Source: Ammonifex degensii KC4
GTDB taxonomy: Bacteria > Bacillota > Desulfotomaculia > Desulfotomaculales > Ammonificaceae
DNA length: 64,000 nucleotides
Direction: 5' to 3'
Assembly (NCBI RefSeq): GCF_000024605.1
Contig: NC_013385.1
Coordinates: forward strand, 310,001 to 374,000
Shown: positions 44,566 through 52,811 of the stretch, in pieces
Numbering within the stretch: the stretch's first letter is position 1
Layout of the letters: the number at the start of each line of letters is the position of its first letter
The notes under the pieces: generated by a model
What the model saw: the letters and a program-made list of their open reading frames with translations, nothing else
Databases searched by the model: none
What the model was told of the DNA's origin: nothing
Program-made: the position numbers and the translations under genes

Positions 44566-45512
44566 CGCTCCAGCACCCGTCGGTCTACCAGATCGGAGTA
44601 GGTCAGAGGTTGGGTGAGGAGGCCCTGGGTCTTGAGCCAGCCGAGCACGGCCTCCACCTCTCCCTCGGTGGGCAGGGTGGCGGGGGAGAAGGCGAGCTTT
44701 ATTCCGTGCTTCTCACCGGGCAGCACCTCTTTGGGCACCTGCGCTTTTTCTTCCAAGAGCCGGTTAAAGGCCTGGGGATTCTGCTGGATGTCGGCTACCG
44801 CCCGGTTGTAGGCTTCCAAGAGGCGCTTGAGCTCCGGCAGGTGCCGGTCGATAACTTCCTCCCGGACGATGATCACCGTCTGGGCCAAGTTCTTCTGACT
44901 GGAGTCGGCCAGGAGGTGTGCCCCTTTTGCCTCGGCTAAAGAAGCGAAGGGTTCGGGTAGCAGAGCTGCTTTAACCGTGCCGTTCAAAAGGGCTTCCAGG
45001 CGCACCGGAATCTTAGGTATAGAAACCTTCTTTATCTCCTGGGGAGGAATGCCGGCATCTTCCAGCATCCGGTCGACTAAGTACTCGTTGATGGTCTTGA
45101 GCGAGCAGGCCACCGGGACATTGCGGAGTTCTTTAACGCTGGTGATGCGTGAGGTAGGGGCGGAAAGCAGGGCAAAGCGGGCTTCTCCCGGCTGCCTTCC
45201 CTGCGCCACCGCTATAGCCTTCACTTTAGTCCCCCCCTGGCGCATCTGGGCCACTGCCAGGAGGTCCCCTACCGCCAGGTCTATCTTGCCGGCGGTGAAG
45301 GCGCTGTCCCGCTCCACCGCACTGGGAAAGGGGATGAACTTTACTTCCAAACCCGCCTCTTTGAAGTAGCCCTTTTCTTCTGCCACCCAGAAGGGCAGGT
45401 TGTCGATTATCGGCAACGTACCGATGGTCAAGGGTTCTTTCTTCTGGCCGCAGCCGGGGAAAAGAAGGAGCAGGGAAAGCAGGAGCAAGGGGAAGAATCT
45501 TCTTAAAACCAA
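44562..45512 (-). CDS. ABC transporter substrate-binding lipoprotein
   Basis: A 316-residue NMT1/SsuA-like binding protein. The signal peptide RRFFPLLLLSLLLLFPGC ends in a lipobox Cys, so the protein is anchored to the outer face of the membrane. Typical lines are LTIGTLPIIDNLPFWVAEEKGYFKEAGLEVKF in outline, DLAVGDLLAVAQMRQGG and PVACSLKTINEYLVDRML. The TTG at 45512 is chosen because AAGGAGGAACAG lies upstream and it places the signal peptide at the N terminus; an upstream open extension overlaps the divergent gene and is not credible. Confidence 0.85.
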   Translation of the reverse strand: MVLRRFFPLLLLSLLLLFPGCGQKKEPLTIGTLPIIDNLPFWVAEEKGYFKEAGLEVKFIPFPSAVERDSAFTAGKIDLAVGDLLAVAQMRQGGTKVKAIAVAQGRQPGEARFALLSAPTSRITSVKELRNVPVACSLKTINEYLVDRMLEDAGIPPQEIKKVSIPKIPVRLEALLNGTVKAALLPEPFASLAEAKGAHLLADSSQKNLAQTVIIVREEVIDRHLPELKRLLEAYNRAVADIQQNPQAFNRLLEEKAQVPKEVLPGEKHGIKLAFSPATLPTEGEVEAVLGWLKTQGLLTQPLTYSDLVDRRVLER

Positions 45513-45600
45513 CGCTCTCTGTTCCTCCTTCCTCAAACCCAACTTCTTGCTCTTAAAATTTTTCGGCCCGGAAGGAGGGACTCCTGCCGGAGGTGAAAAG

Positions 45601-46698
45601 ATGGGCTGTCGTATTTGTGGGAGCGAGCGTCCGACGGCCGAGGCGCTGGACTTTATCTGCGGTGAATGCCTTAAGGCGCACCCTGAACTTGGCGCCGAGA
45701 CGGCTTTAAAAGCGCACTCACGGAGTCGCTTTCCCTTGCCGCCTTCGCCGCCGTGCACCCCTGGAGGGCTTACCTGCCAGGTCTGCGGCAACCGCTGCCA
45801 GCTGGGGGAGGGAGAGGTGGGTTTTTGCGGCCTGCGCTACTGCCGCGAGGGAAAGCTTGAACAGGTGGCGGGAACCTCCCGGCAGGGGCTTCTGAGCTTC
45901 TACTTCGATCCCCTCCCCACCAACTGCGTGGCCGACTGGGTATGTCCCGGCGGTACCGGCGCCGGCTTTCCCCGCTACGCCTACCGTCCAGGGCCGGAGG
46001 AGGGCTATAAAAACCTGGCCGTTTTCTTGGGCGCCTGCTCCTTCGACTGCCTCTACTGCCAGAACAGCGTCTACCTCCGGATGACGAAAAAGAAAGCTCC
46101 CCTGGTAAGCCCAGAGGAGCTGGTAGCGGCCATCGACGAGAAAACGGCCTGCATTTGCTTTTTCGGCGGTGACCCCTCGCCGCAGATGCCCTTTGTTCTC
46201 CAGGTGGCCAGGCTGGCCCGTGCCAGGGCCAGAGGCCGGATACTGCGCCTTTGCTGGGAGACCAACGGCAACTTCCACCCCCGTTACCTCGACTCTATGG
46301 CGGAGCTAGCCCTGGAGTCGGGCGGGTGCATAAAGTTCGACCTCAAGGCCTGGAGTGAGGACCTGCACCGCCTGCTCGCGGGGGTGAGCAATCGGCAAAC
46401 ACTTGAGAACTTTGCCTACCTGGCCCGCTTCATCCCCCAGCGTCCCGAACCTCCTCTTCTGGTGGCCAGCACCCTTCTGGTGCCCGGCTACGTGGGGGTG
46501 GAGGAGGTGGCAGCCATTGCCCGCTTTTTGGCTGAGCTCGATCCTTCTATCCCCTACACCCTCCTGGCCTTCTTCCCCCATCACCTGATGCGCGATCTGC
46601 CACTTTTAAGCCGCAGAGAGGCAGAGGAGTGCTATCGGGCAGCGCGGGAGGCGGGTCTTACCAGGGTCCGGCTGGGCAACATCCACCTGCTGCGCTAA
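45601..46698 (+). CDS. Radical SAM protein, PflA/PflX-like
   Basis: A 365-residue radical SAM enzyme similar to uncharacterised pyruvate-formate-lyase-activating-enzyme-like proteins (COG1313 type). An N-terminal Cys-rich stretch (CRICGSERP, then ICGEC) precedes CQVCGNRCQLGEGEVGFCGL. The cluster motif is LGACSFDCLYCQNS (Cys-x4-Cys-x2-Cys is read as CSFDCLYC), followed by CFFGGDPSPQMP, LCWETNGNFHPRYL and IKFDLKAWSEDLHRLLAG. The ATG at 45601 follows GGAGGTGAAAAG. The target is unknown. It ends tail to tail with fprA, overlapping by 4 bp. Confidence 0.85.
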   Translation: MGCRICGSERPTAEALDFICGECLKAHPELGAETALKAHSRSRFPLPPSPPCTPGGLTCQVCGNRCQLGEGEVGFCGLRYCREGKLEQVAGTSRQGLLSFYFDPLPTNCVADWVCPGGTGAGFPRYAYRPGPEEGYKNLAVFLGACSFDCLYCQNSVYLRMTKKKAPLVSPEELVAAIDEKTACICFFGGDPSPQMPFVLQVARLARARARGRILRLCWETNGNFHPRYLDSMAELALESGGCIKFDLKAWSEDLHRLLAGVSNRQTLENFAYLARFIPQRPEPPLLVASTLLVPGYVGVEEVAAIARFLAELDPSIPYTLLAFFPHHLMRDLPLLSRREAEECYRAAREAGLTRVRLGNIHLLR

Positions 46699-47868
46699 GC
46701 TAGGAGCTCCCATTCCCGGTGGCGCTGGGCGATGGCCTCGGCCAGTCCCTCCAGCTTCTCCAGATCTTCTGCTCGTGGCAGCCCCTTCACCAACACCGGC
46801 TCTAGAAACTCGGCCTTCAAGGGTTTGAGGAGCTCGGCTACTACTTCGGCCGTCCTTCCACCCCAGCCGTAAGAGCCGATGAGCCCCACAAGCCTGGTCT
46901 TGGGCCGGAGCGCTCCTACCAGGTAGGCGGCGTAAAGGGCCGAGGGATGGGGTCCCCCCAGGACGGTGGGGACACCTAGCACCACCGTGGCCGCGTCCAC
47001 CAGGGCCATAGCCAGCTCACCCAGGTCGGTGCGGGTGAGGTTGAAGGGAGTGACCTTTATCCCCCGGTCGATCAGGGCTTCCACCAGGTGCTCCACCATC
47101 CGGGCGGTGCTGCCGTGCATGGAGACGTAAGCGATTAGCGCTTCGTTTTTTACCTGGTCGGAGGACCAGTCCCGGTAGGCGTTTAAGATGAACTCCGGGC
47201 GGTGATAAACAGGCCCGTGGCTAGGGGCAATAAAGGCCAGAGGCAGTTTCTCCACGTACTCCAGGTGCTTTTGTACGTGGTTGCGGAAGGGCATCATTAT
47301 CTCGGCGTAGTAGCGCTTGGCGGCCAGGTAGATTTCCCGCTCCTGGGTGGCGAAAAGCTCGCTGGTGGCGAAGTGCGAGCCCAGGAAGTCACAGGGAAAG
47401 AGAATTTTGTCTTCCACCAGGTAGGTGAACATGGTTTCGGGCCAGTGCACCCAGGGGGCCAGTTTGAAGACCAGGGTTTTGTCGCCCAGGGAAAGCGTTT
47501 CTTCGTCTCCCACCACCACGAAGCGGTCCTCCGGCAGGTGCAGGTGGTCGATGAGCATGGCCTTGCACTTGGCGTTGGTCACCACCCGGGCCTCGGGGTA
47601 GGCGGCGAGGACGTCGGGCAAAGAGCCGGAGTGGTCCTGCTCGGTGTGGTTGGCGATGACGTAATCCAGGCGCTCCACTCCCACCTTCCGAAGGTTGCGC
47701 AGGAGTTCTTCCTTCTTGCTGGGATCGACCGTGTCGATGAGGGCGGTCTTTTCAACAGCTACCGTTTTCCCTAAGCAATTCTGAGCATCCTTTAACCTTC
47801 TTCAACAGTTGCGCTCCCTAGCATGTCCTGGTAGAATCAACCTCGACAGGGGAAACTCCGGCCTTCAG

Positions 47869-49359
47869 GTGAGAGTCTTGAAGTTCAAGACCAGGAAGCC
47901 CGCCGACACGATAACCGTGCCCGCCAGGATATACCCGGACGAGGTGGCAGAAAAGAAGCTCGTGTCTTTCATGCGCCGGTTCCAAGCAGCAAAGCGCACC
48001 GCCTACCAGGCGCTGAGACGGGGAAAGAAACCGGAAGAAATCGTCAAAGACCTCTACCGGAAGTTCTTCCCCAACGCCCGCTGGTGCCAGTGGGCGCTGG
48101 AAGACGCAAAGGCCACCATCAAGAGCCAGAAAGAGCAGGTCAAGATGCACATCTCGGACTTAGAGGCCAAGATAGAGAAGTCCGAGGAGAAGCTTAAGCG
48201 CACCAGAAACGAGCTTCACCGCCGGGGGATACTGGCCCGCATCGCGAAGCTGCGCGCGAAGCTGGAGTACTGGAAGGGTTTCCTGGAGCGGGACGAAGTC
48301 CCTCCCGCCGTCTTCGGCGGGAAGAAAAACCTGCTGCTCCTCCAGGAAGGGAAGCTCTCTAAGGAGAAGTGGCGGGAGCTGAGGTCGAACGCCTTCTACT
48401 CCGTGGGCCAGGCCAACCAGAAGGGGCTGGAGGGCCAGCACGGCAACGCCAACACGGAAATCGTACACGACGAGGTGACAGACTCCTTCCGGCTCAACGT
48501 GTACGTACCGCCGGAGCCAGGGGACGAGAGCGGCAGGCCGAGGCGGGACGAAGACTGGGTCACCGTGCCCCTGGAAGTCCCCGCGAGGTACAGGCCCCTG
48601 CTCCTGAAGTGCCTGGCCGAAGGGAGGGCCTACACCGTCCGGGTGGTGCGCAGAAACGGCAGGTTCGACTGTCTCGTTTCCTTCTCGCTAGGCGACACCG
48701 CGGAAGTGGACAGGACCTCCCCCATGGCCGGGTTCGACTTGAACCCCGACGTGGTGGCGGTGACCGTCGTCCTGCCGGACGGGAACTTCAAGGTCTCTCG
48801 ACTCTTCTGGTGCCACGACCTGGTCCACGCTTCACACGAGAAGCGGGAGTGGATCGCGGGCAACCTGGCCAAAGAAGTGGCTGACTGGCTGGAGTCCCTG
48901 GGCGTGAAGCAGGTGGCCTTAGAGGAGCTTTCCTTTGCCCAGGACCACGACACCGACAGGGCGTTCAACCGGATCACGCACAACTTCTGCAAGAAGCTCC
49001 TCTTCAACCGCACCGTCGTGGCTTTAAGGAAGCGCGGCATCGCGGTGTTCACCGTGCCCGCCCACTTCACTTCGCTCATAGGCTACTTCAAGTACTCTGA
49101 GACTTACGGGCTTAACACCCACCAGGCGGCGGCTCTGGTCGTGGCACGCCGGGCGCTGGGCTTCAAAGAAAGAGTGCCGAAGGCCCTCGTCCAGAAGCTT
49201 CTCGGGCGTTCGCCGATGGAAGGATGGACGCACGGGAAGCTCTGGGGCAGGCTCTCTGGCATGTTTAAGGCGGCCCGGAAGAAGGTCTCCCGCTACTTCA
49301 ACACCAGGGCCTTCACTCCTTCCGCCTGGCTGGAGCACATTTTCGCCGGGGCGGGCTAA
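47869..49359 (+). CDS. tnpB: TnpB-family protein with altered RuvC motif III
   Basis: A 496-residue TnpB-like protein only distantly related to the two copies at 13206 and 50704. RuvC motif I is SPMAGFDLNPDVVAV (D290), motif II is KQVALEELSFA (E352). Motif III reads YGLNTHQAAALVVARRALGF, with His418 and Asn416 where the other copies have Asp. There is no Cys4 zinc finger between motifs II and III. A long helical insertion (about residues 80-145) is rich in Lys and Glu. The GTG at 47869 is a reasonable start; an upstream GTG/TTG at 47809 would add 20 residues. Whether it can cut DNA is uncertain. Confidence 0.8.
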   Translation: MRVLKFKTRKPADTITVPARIYPDEVAEKKLVSFMRRFQAAKRTAYQALRRGKKPEEIVKDLYRKFFPNARWCQWALEDAKATIKSQKEQVKMHISDLEAKIEKSEEKLKRTRNELHRRGILARIAKLRAKLEYWKGFLERDEVPPAVFGGKKNLLLLQEGKLSKEKWRELRSNAFYSVGQANQKGLEGQHGNANTEIVHDEVTDSFRLNVYVPPEPGDESGRPRRDEDWVTVPLEVPARYRPLLLKCLAEGRAYTVRVVRRNGRFDCLVSFSLGDTAEVDRTSPMAGFDLNPDVVAVTVVLPDGNFKVSRLFWCHDLVHASHEKREWIAGNLAKEVADWLESLGVKQVALEELSFAQDHDTDRAFNRITHNFCKKLLFNRTVVALRKRGIAVFTVPAHFTSLIGYFKYSETYGLNTHQAAALVVARRALGFKERVPKALVQKLLGRSPMEGWTHGKLWGRLSGMFKAARKKVSRYFNTRAFTPSAWLEHIFAGAG

Positions 49360-49362
49360 AGT

Positions 49363-49761
49363 CCGTTTTCCTTAAGCCTGCCGTCCTTCCCTGCCGGGGC
49401 CGCCTGGGGTTCCGGCAACGCCGTGGCAGCACCGTACGGTGCGCGGTGGGGGGCAAAGGGGCGGCGGGTAGGTGGGGTAACTCCCCCTCCCGGTACGTGC
49501 CCGGAGGCGGGTGCCGCCCGCGGGGGTTTCCCCGCAGCCCACAGACGTGGGACCCGCCTGAGGGACGGAAAACGCCGGGACGCGGCCCGGCAGCCGTGGG
49601 CCCGAGACCGGGAAGATGTGGGCCTCCCCCGTGGGGGGTGCCGGGCCAGCCAGACGGTGACGGAGGTAGCCGTCGGCAGGAGCCGAAAGCCCCTGTCTGC
49701 ACAGTGAGTACCTGGGCGGGCTAAGCAAAGTACATGCCTGTTTAGCTTTGCTTAGGGAAAA
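49363..49761 (+). ncRNA. Long GC-rich structured region, candidate right-end RNA of the TnpB element
   Basis: About 380 bases between the tnpB stop and the element border have no plausible gene but many stable hairpins: GCACCGTACGGTGC (near 49430), GCGGGG/CCCCGC with a GTTT loop and CCCAC/GTGGG with an AGAC loop, both enclosed by AGGCGGGT/ACCCGCCT (about 49504-49561), GCCGGG/CCCGGC, and a 10-bp terminal hairpin CTAAGCAAAG/CTTTGCTTAG (49721-49730, 49746-49755). The position right of tnpB is where guide-type RNAs of such elements are made. It is longer than usual for those RNAs. Confidence 0.5.
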
Positions 49762-50007
49762 TTGACCTCCCAGTCCACCGCTCCCACAGCGTAAGCTCCT
49801 GGCACGATCTCCCTGCCCGGCATTTTTAAACCCCCTCTAAGGAAACAATTTTTTATCATTTTTTCTGCTCGGCGTGCTTTCTCCTTTGTCTTTCTCCCGA
49901 CGGGAATTAAAAATTTTTTCAACTTTGAAATCCGACGAAAGAAGTAAAGCGCCTCAGATCGGAGGGGGAAAGGCCGGTACAAACCCTCTTTTTGTCCAAA
50001 ACTCGCT

Positions 50008-50064
50008 TTGACCTAGGTCTCGATTCCAGTTTAAACTGGAAGCAAAGTATACCGCGTTGGTATA
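50008..50064 (+). promoter_or_regulatory. Promoter with two operator-like dyads before the Rrf2 gene
   Basis: TTGACC (50008-50013), a 17-bp spacer and TTAAAC (50031-50036) form a weak promoter. A perfect 18-bp palindrome TTCCAGTTTAAACTGGAA (50024-50041) covers the -10. A second dyad TATACC-N5-GGTATA lies at 50048-50064, just before the start codon. Rrf2-family repressors bind such AT-centred palindromes, so self-regulation is likely. The rest of the 260-bp divergent gap towards fprA is AT-richer and shows no gene. Confidence 0.5.
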
Positions 50065-50083
50065 GATAGCGGAGCTGGTGCTC

Positions 50084-50830
50084 ATGCGCTTGAGTCAGAC
50101 GGCGGATTACGCCATGCGTGTGGTGTTAAACCTGGCCTTGAGACCTCCGGGGGAGGTGGTTTGCGCCCAGGTACTGGCCAAGGAGGAGAGTATCCCTTTG
50201 CGCTTTTTGCTCAAAATAGTGCGGGACCTAATAAAGGCCGGAATAGTGCGTTCTTATCGGGGGGTAGGAGGGGGATTCGCTCTGGCCCGGCCGGCAGCGA
50301 AGATCACCCTGCGCGAAGTTTGGGAAGCGGTGGAGGGACCCATAAGACTTAACCGCTGTTTTATCGATCCGGAGTACTGTAGCAAAAAATGGGCTCACGA
50401 GTGCCCCGTGCACGAGGTGCTGGGAAGAATCCAGAGCCTCCTGCTGGAGGAACTGGAGCGGTATAACTTCGCAGCCTTGGCAGCCAAGGTCCGCGAGCCC
50501 CGGCAAACTTACGAAAGGGGAGGTGCGGCGCTGGTTTGCCGTGGTTCCCCAGCAGGTCTACTTCTTCAACGCCACCGTTCGGGAAAACCTCGCCCTGGCC
50601 CGGCCCGGAGTGGAGTTGGCCGAAATCGAGGAGTTGGCTCGGGAGCTGGGGGTGCACCAGTACACCCTTTCCCTGGTTTTAAAAACTGTACAAAAGTGTT
50701 TAGTCACACTACTTGCACAGCCGCCCCTGCACCAGGAACAGGAACTGGCCTTCTCACCGCCCGTTCCCAGTCCCCCAAGATCAGGATCGGTCTCAAGGGA
50801 GAAAAGTCCCTCACGGTGCCTTTCACATGA
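50084..50830 (+). CDS. Rrf2-family regulator with a run-on C terminus
   Basis: The first 140 or so residues are a typical Rrf2 repressor: MRLSQTADYAMRVVLNLAL helix, a winged helix with LLKIVRDLIKAGIVRSYRGV and GGGFALARP, and the iron-sulfur cysteines in RCFIDPEYCSKKWAHECPVH (three Cys, like IscR/NsrR). After FAALAAKVREP the native stop is missing: the frame runs into a fragment of an ABC transporter gene in the wrong frame and then into the end of an IS element, adding about 100 meaningless residues. A deletion seems to have fused the two genes. The ATG at 50084 gives the standard N terminus. Confidence 0.75.
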   Translation: MRLSQTADYAMRVVLNLALRPPGEVVCAQVLAKEESIPLRFLLKIVRDLIKAGIVRSYRGVGGGFALARPAAKITLREVWEAVEGPIRLNRCFIDPEYCSKKWAHECPVHEVLGRIQSLLLEELERYNFAALAAKVREPRQTYERGGAALVCRGSPAGLLLQRHRSGKPRPGPARSGVGRNRGVGSGAGGAPVHPFPGFKNCTKVFSHTTCTAAPAPGTGTGLLTARSQSPKIRIGLKGEKSLTVPFT

Positions 50831-50950
50831 GAAAACTTTTCAAGGACCGGGACGGTGAGGGCTGCGGAGAGGACTCGCCAAGCTTTTATTCGCCACCCCG
50901 AAAGGTGACCCCTCACCGGCTCCTTCCATCGGTCGGCCGGCTGTCGGGAA
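50675..50950 (-). ncRNA. Candidate right-end guide-type RNA, copy 2
   Basis: Counterpart of the segment at 14560-14826, overlapping the 3' end of tnpB. The hairpin reads GTCACC/GGTGGC here against GCCGCC/GGCGGC in copy 1, so one pair changes from G-C to A-T and another from C-G to T-G while pairing is kept. The outer GGTGAGGG/CCCTCACC stem is unchanged. The long hairpin near the ORF end keeps pairing with one C-to-T wobble change. Confidence 0.55.
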
Positions 50951-52296
50951 GCAGGCTCACCCTCCCCGCTTTGAAGAGCCCGAAGGTGGGCTCTGAGGGT
51001 CTTCAGTTCACCGCGTGTGGCCTTGAGTTTGGCTTTGATGGCCTTCTTCCGCCACTCGTTCTCTTCTCCCTTCAGCTCCCGCTTGAGCTTCTTCACCTTC
51101 TCTTCGAGCTCGGCTAGAGCGTAGAGCAGGAACTCCTCGTCTCTTAAGAGGTAAAGGTAAGCTTCCGGCAGCTTCTCCTCAAAACCTAAAGCCCGGCGGC
51201 CTATCACCAGAGCCCCGGCCACGTCCTTGTCCACCAGGTATTGAGGAGCGTACTTGAGCTTCCCTATCACCGAGGTGTAGGCGGGGTTTACTTTGATTAC
51301 TTCCACCCCGTGCCTCCTGGCCAGGACCTCTACCTTCTCCAGAATGCTCCTGTAGACCCACTGCTGGAGCTTCTGCCTGAGCCTGGGGAAGCCGTCTCCC
51401 CTCCTACCCTTTGGGAGCTTCTCCAGGTCTTCCATGGCGATGGCCTTACCCTTCTCCAGGGCCAGGCTGACTACCTGATAGGCCACCTGCCAGGCAAGGT
51501 ACTCCCTCTTGTCACGGTCGGCAGAAAGGAGTTCGTGGAGACTTATCCTCTCGTAACCCACGAGGTTGCCGTCAGGGGAGACTTCCGCCAGCGCCAGGTG
51601 GAAGGGGTAGGCGTTGACGTCTATCCCTACGACCCCGTTTTCGAGGGTGATGATGGTAGGAGGGAACTTTTCGCCTATGCTCACATGGGCATAGACTTTA
51701 CCGTTTTTGAGCTTAAGCTCCACATCGTAGGGGAACCACTTACCTGTTTTTTCTGCCTGGTGCAAACTCCAGATGAAGCCTATCCACTTGTCTCCTTCTC
51801 TCTTTACCGGCCTTACGACCTTCGCGTAGACCCACCGTCTTTCCCCCACACATATCCAGAGATAAAGCTCCCCTTTTATCCAGACAAACCGGAGGTTGAG
51901 GTTGCCCTTCTTTTTCTTGTCTCCCCTGGTGTAGAGGTTACCCTGCCTTTTCTCTCTCCACTCCCTCTCCAGCTCCTCGCACCTCGGGCCGTTCAAGTGC
52001 TTCTTTTTCAGCTTCTCGAAGAGGCCTCTCCCGCCGAAGACTACCTTGGTGGGGTTCTGGCCCCTCTTCCGGCAGGAAGACAGGACGGCAGAGGCTTTGA
52101 GGATGGCGTCGTCGGCGTAGCGGGTGTTGATCTGAAAGACCTGGGCTAAGTGCTTCTTGAGTTCTTCCCTCGTCCATCCCTCTAGAAGCCTCTGGTAGCC
52201 GTACCTCTCGGCGGAGGAAAACTTACACATGAGGTCGAGGACCTTCCGCCTGTCTCCTTCACTTTGAAACTCCAGGAGGCACTGGAGGGTTATCAC
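50704..52296 (-). CDS. tnpB: TnpB-family RNA-guided nuclease-like protein, copy 2
   Basis: A 530-residue protein nearly identical in layout to the copy at 13206. RuvC residues are in GVVGIDVNAYPF (motif I), AIAMEDLEKL (motif II) and LVDKDVAGALVIGRRALG (motif III); the zinc finger is again missing. The two copies differ at scattered positions, mostly conservative, so both have been evolving under constraint or are recent. The GTG start overlaps the tnpA stop as GTGA, a typical tnpA-tnpB coupling. Confidence 0.88.
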   Translation of the reverse strand: MITLQCLLEFQSEGDRRKVLDLMCKFSSAERYGYQRLLEGWTREELKKHLAQVFQINTRYADDAILKASAVLSSCRKRGQNPTKVVFGGRGLFEKLKKKHLNGPRCEELEREWREKRQGNLYTRGDKKKKGNLNLRFVWIKGELYLWICVGERRWVYAKVVRPVKREGDKWIGFIWSLHQAEKTGKWFPYDVELKLKNGKVYAHVSIGEKFPPTIITLENGVVGIDVNAYPFHLALAEVSPDGNLVGYERISLHELLSADRDKREYLAWQVAYQVVSLALEKGKAIAMEDLEKLPKGRRGDGFPRLRQKLQQWVYRSILEKVEVLARRHGVEVIKVNPAYTSVIGKLKYAPQYLVDKDVAGALVIGRRALGFEEKLPEAYLYLLRDEEFLLYALAELEEKVKKLKRELKGEENEWRKKAIKAKLKATRGELKTLRAHLRALQSGEGEPASRQPADRWKEPVRGHLSGWRIKAWRVLSAALTVPVLEKFSHVKGTVRDFSPLRPILILGDWERAVRRPVPVPGAGAAVQVV

Positions 52297-52415
52297 TTCT
52301 TCTTCCCGCCCCTTTTACCGTAGACCCTGGCGGCAAAGGAGGTGACAATGGCGACGAGGTCTTCCGCCAGTTCTCTCATCTGCTCTTTGTTTTCTCCGCC
52401 ATTCAGCACCACCAA
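52293..52415 (-). pseudogene. C-terminal fragment of IS607-family TnpA (serine recombinase)
   Basis: Forty codons ending MRELAEDLVAIVTSFAARVY then GKRGGKKK and TGA. This matches the conserved C terminus of IS607-type serine recombinases (EDLVAIVTSFSARLYG pattern). The N-terminal DNA-binding and catalytic parts are deleted. This fragment is the main evidence for the family assignment of both elements. Confidence 0.75.
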
Positions 52416-52811
52416 TTATTTTATGGGAATATGTCAACTGTTGTGAACCTCCCTCAGGGATACGACACTCCCATAGGCGACCGGGGCTTTATGCTTTCCG
52501 GAGGGGAGCGCCAGCGCCTGGCCATCCTGCGGGCTTTCCTCAAAGATGCTCCCATTTTGCTTCTGGACGAGCCGACTACCGGGCTTGATCCGGTATCCGC
52601 CCGTGGTCTATTCTATCGACTCCTGGAGAAGGCATCAGGGCGCACCGTTCTACTTATAACCCACCGGACCCTGGGCCTAGAGCTCATGGACGAGATCCTG
52701 GTGCTCGACCGGGGAAGGATAGTGGCCCGGGGGGTCACCGAGAGCTTCTTCATACCTGCCCCCTTTACCGCCACCTCTGGGAGCGGCACGGCCTGGCCTG
52801 AAGGAAACCGG

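Larger units (their letters stand above)
47765..49761 (+). mobile_element. TnpB-only (IS605/IS1341-like) element inside fprA
   Basis: The inserted segment carries one tnpB and a 380-base GC-rich non-coding tail. Its borders show 14-bp inverted repeats, TTTTCCCTAAGCAA (47765-47778) and TTGCTTAGGGAAAA (49748-49761). Inside the left border TTCAACAGTTG (about 47800) resembles the left end of the two IS607-type copies. No tnpA is present, so it needs help from another transposase. Exact borders are inferred from where fprA sequence stops. Confidence 0.65.
46695..49823 (-). pseudogene. fprA: FprA-type flavodiiron protein interrupted by a TnpB element
   Basis: FprA proteins reduce O2 or NO with a di-iron centre and FMN. 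The N-terminal piece (49823 down to 49755) starts MPGREIVPGAYAVGAVDWEV. The remainder (about 47774 down to 46695) resumes at EKTALIDTVDPSK and continues through the iron ligands NHTEQDHSGSLPD, MFTYLVEDKILFPCDFLGSH and IAPSHGPVYH to a flavodoxin domain with SMHGSTARMVEHL and GSYGWGGRTAEV. A 2-kb element separates them and about 20 codons of the expected gene are missing at the junction. Only the 3' part could be translated alone and would lack the start of the metal domain. Confidence 0.88.
50675..52447 (-). mobile_element. IS607-type element, copy 2 (tnpA truncated, tnpB intact)
   Basis: Reverse-strand relative of the element at 13010-14826. The left end TTCACAACAGTTGACA is at 52447-52432 and the right end (GTACAGTTTTTAAAA region) at about 50675. 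It contains the last 40 codons of tnpA and complete tnpB. It lies cleanly inside an ABC transporter gene with no obvious target duplication, as expected for a serine-recombinase element. Confidence 0.82.
50514..52801 (+). pseudogene. CydC-like ABC transporter ATPase remnant split by an IS element
   Basis: Bases 50514-50674 encode RRWFAVVPQQVYFFNATVRE to VHQYTLSL, the Q-loop region of a CydC-type exporter ATPase; the membrane domain and Walker A are absent. Bases 52449-52801 resume at LPQGYDTPIGDRGFMLSGGE and include RQRLAILRAFL, PILLLDEPTTGLDP and LLITHRTLGLELMDE. Removing the element restores the natural SLPQGYDT junction, so the insertion was precise. Near a C-run at about 52760 the frame shifts, and the natural end (LYRHLWERHGLA then TGA at 52799) is in another frame. 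Confidence 0.85.

Noticed and set aside
45400-45600. Long form of the radical SAM protein starting at 45400
   Set aside because: It would overlap the divergent lipoprotein gene; ATG 45601 has a good ribosome site and starts at the Cys-rich domain.
44562-45791. Long form of the ABC binding protein starting at 45791
   Set aside because: The extra 93 residues are low-complexity, lie antisense to the radical SAM gene, and would bury the lipoprotein signal peptide.
49423-49724. Overlapping open frames in the GC-rich tail behind tnpB
   Set aside because: All are Gly/Pro/Arg-rich, lack ribosome sites, and occur in several frames at once, as expected for GC-rich non-coding DNA.
49748-49761. Terminal inverted repeats of the TnpB element as proof of a DDE transposon
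   Set aside because: No DDE transposase is inside, no target duplication flanks it, and the right copy overlaps the element's own end hairpin; kept only as a border mark.
52431-52811. One fused protein joining the ABC ATPase to the stalk/transglutaminase domain
   Set aside because: The natural ABC C terminus (LYRHLWERHGLA and stop at 52799) is visible in another frame, and a signal peptide follows, so the join is a frameshift artefact.
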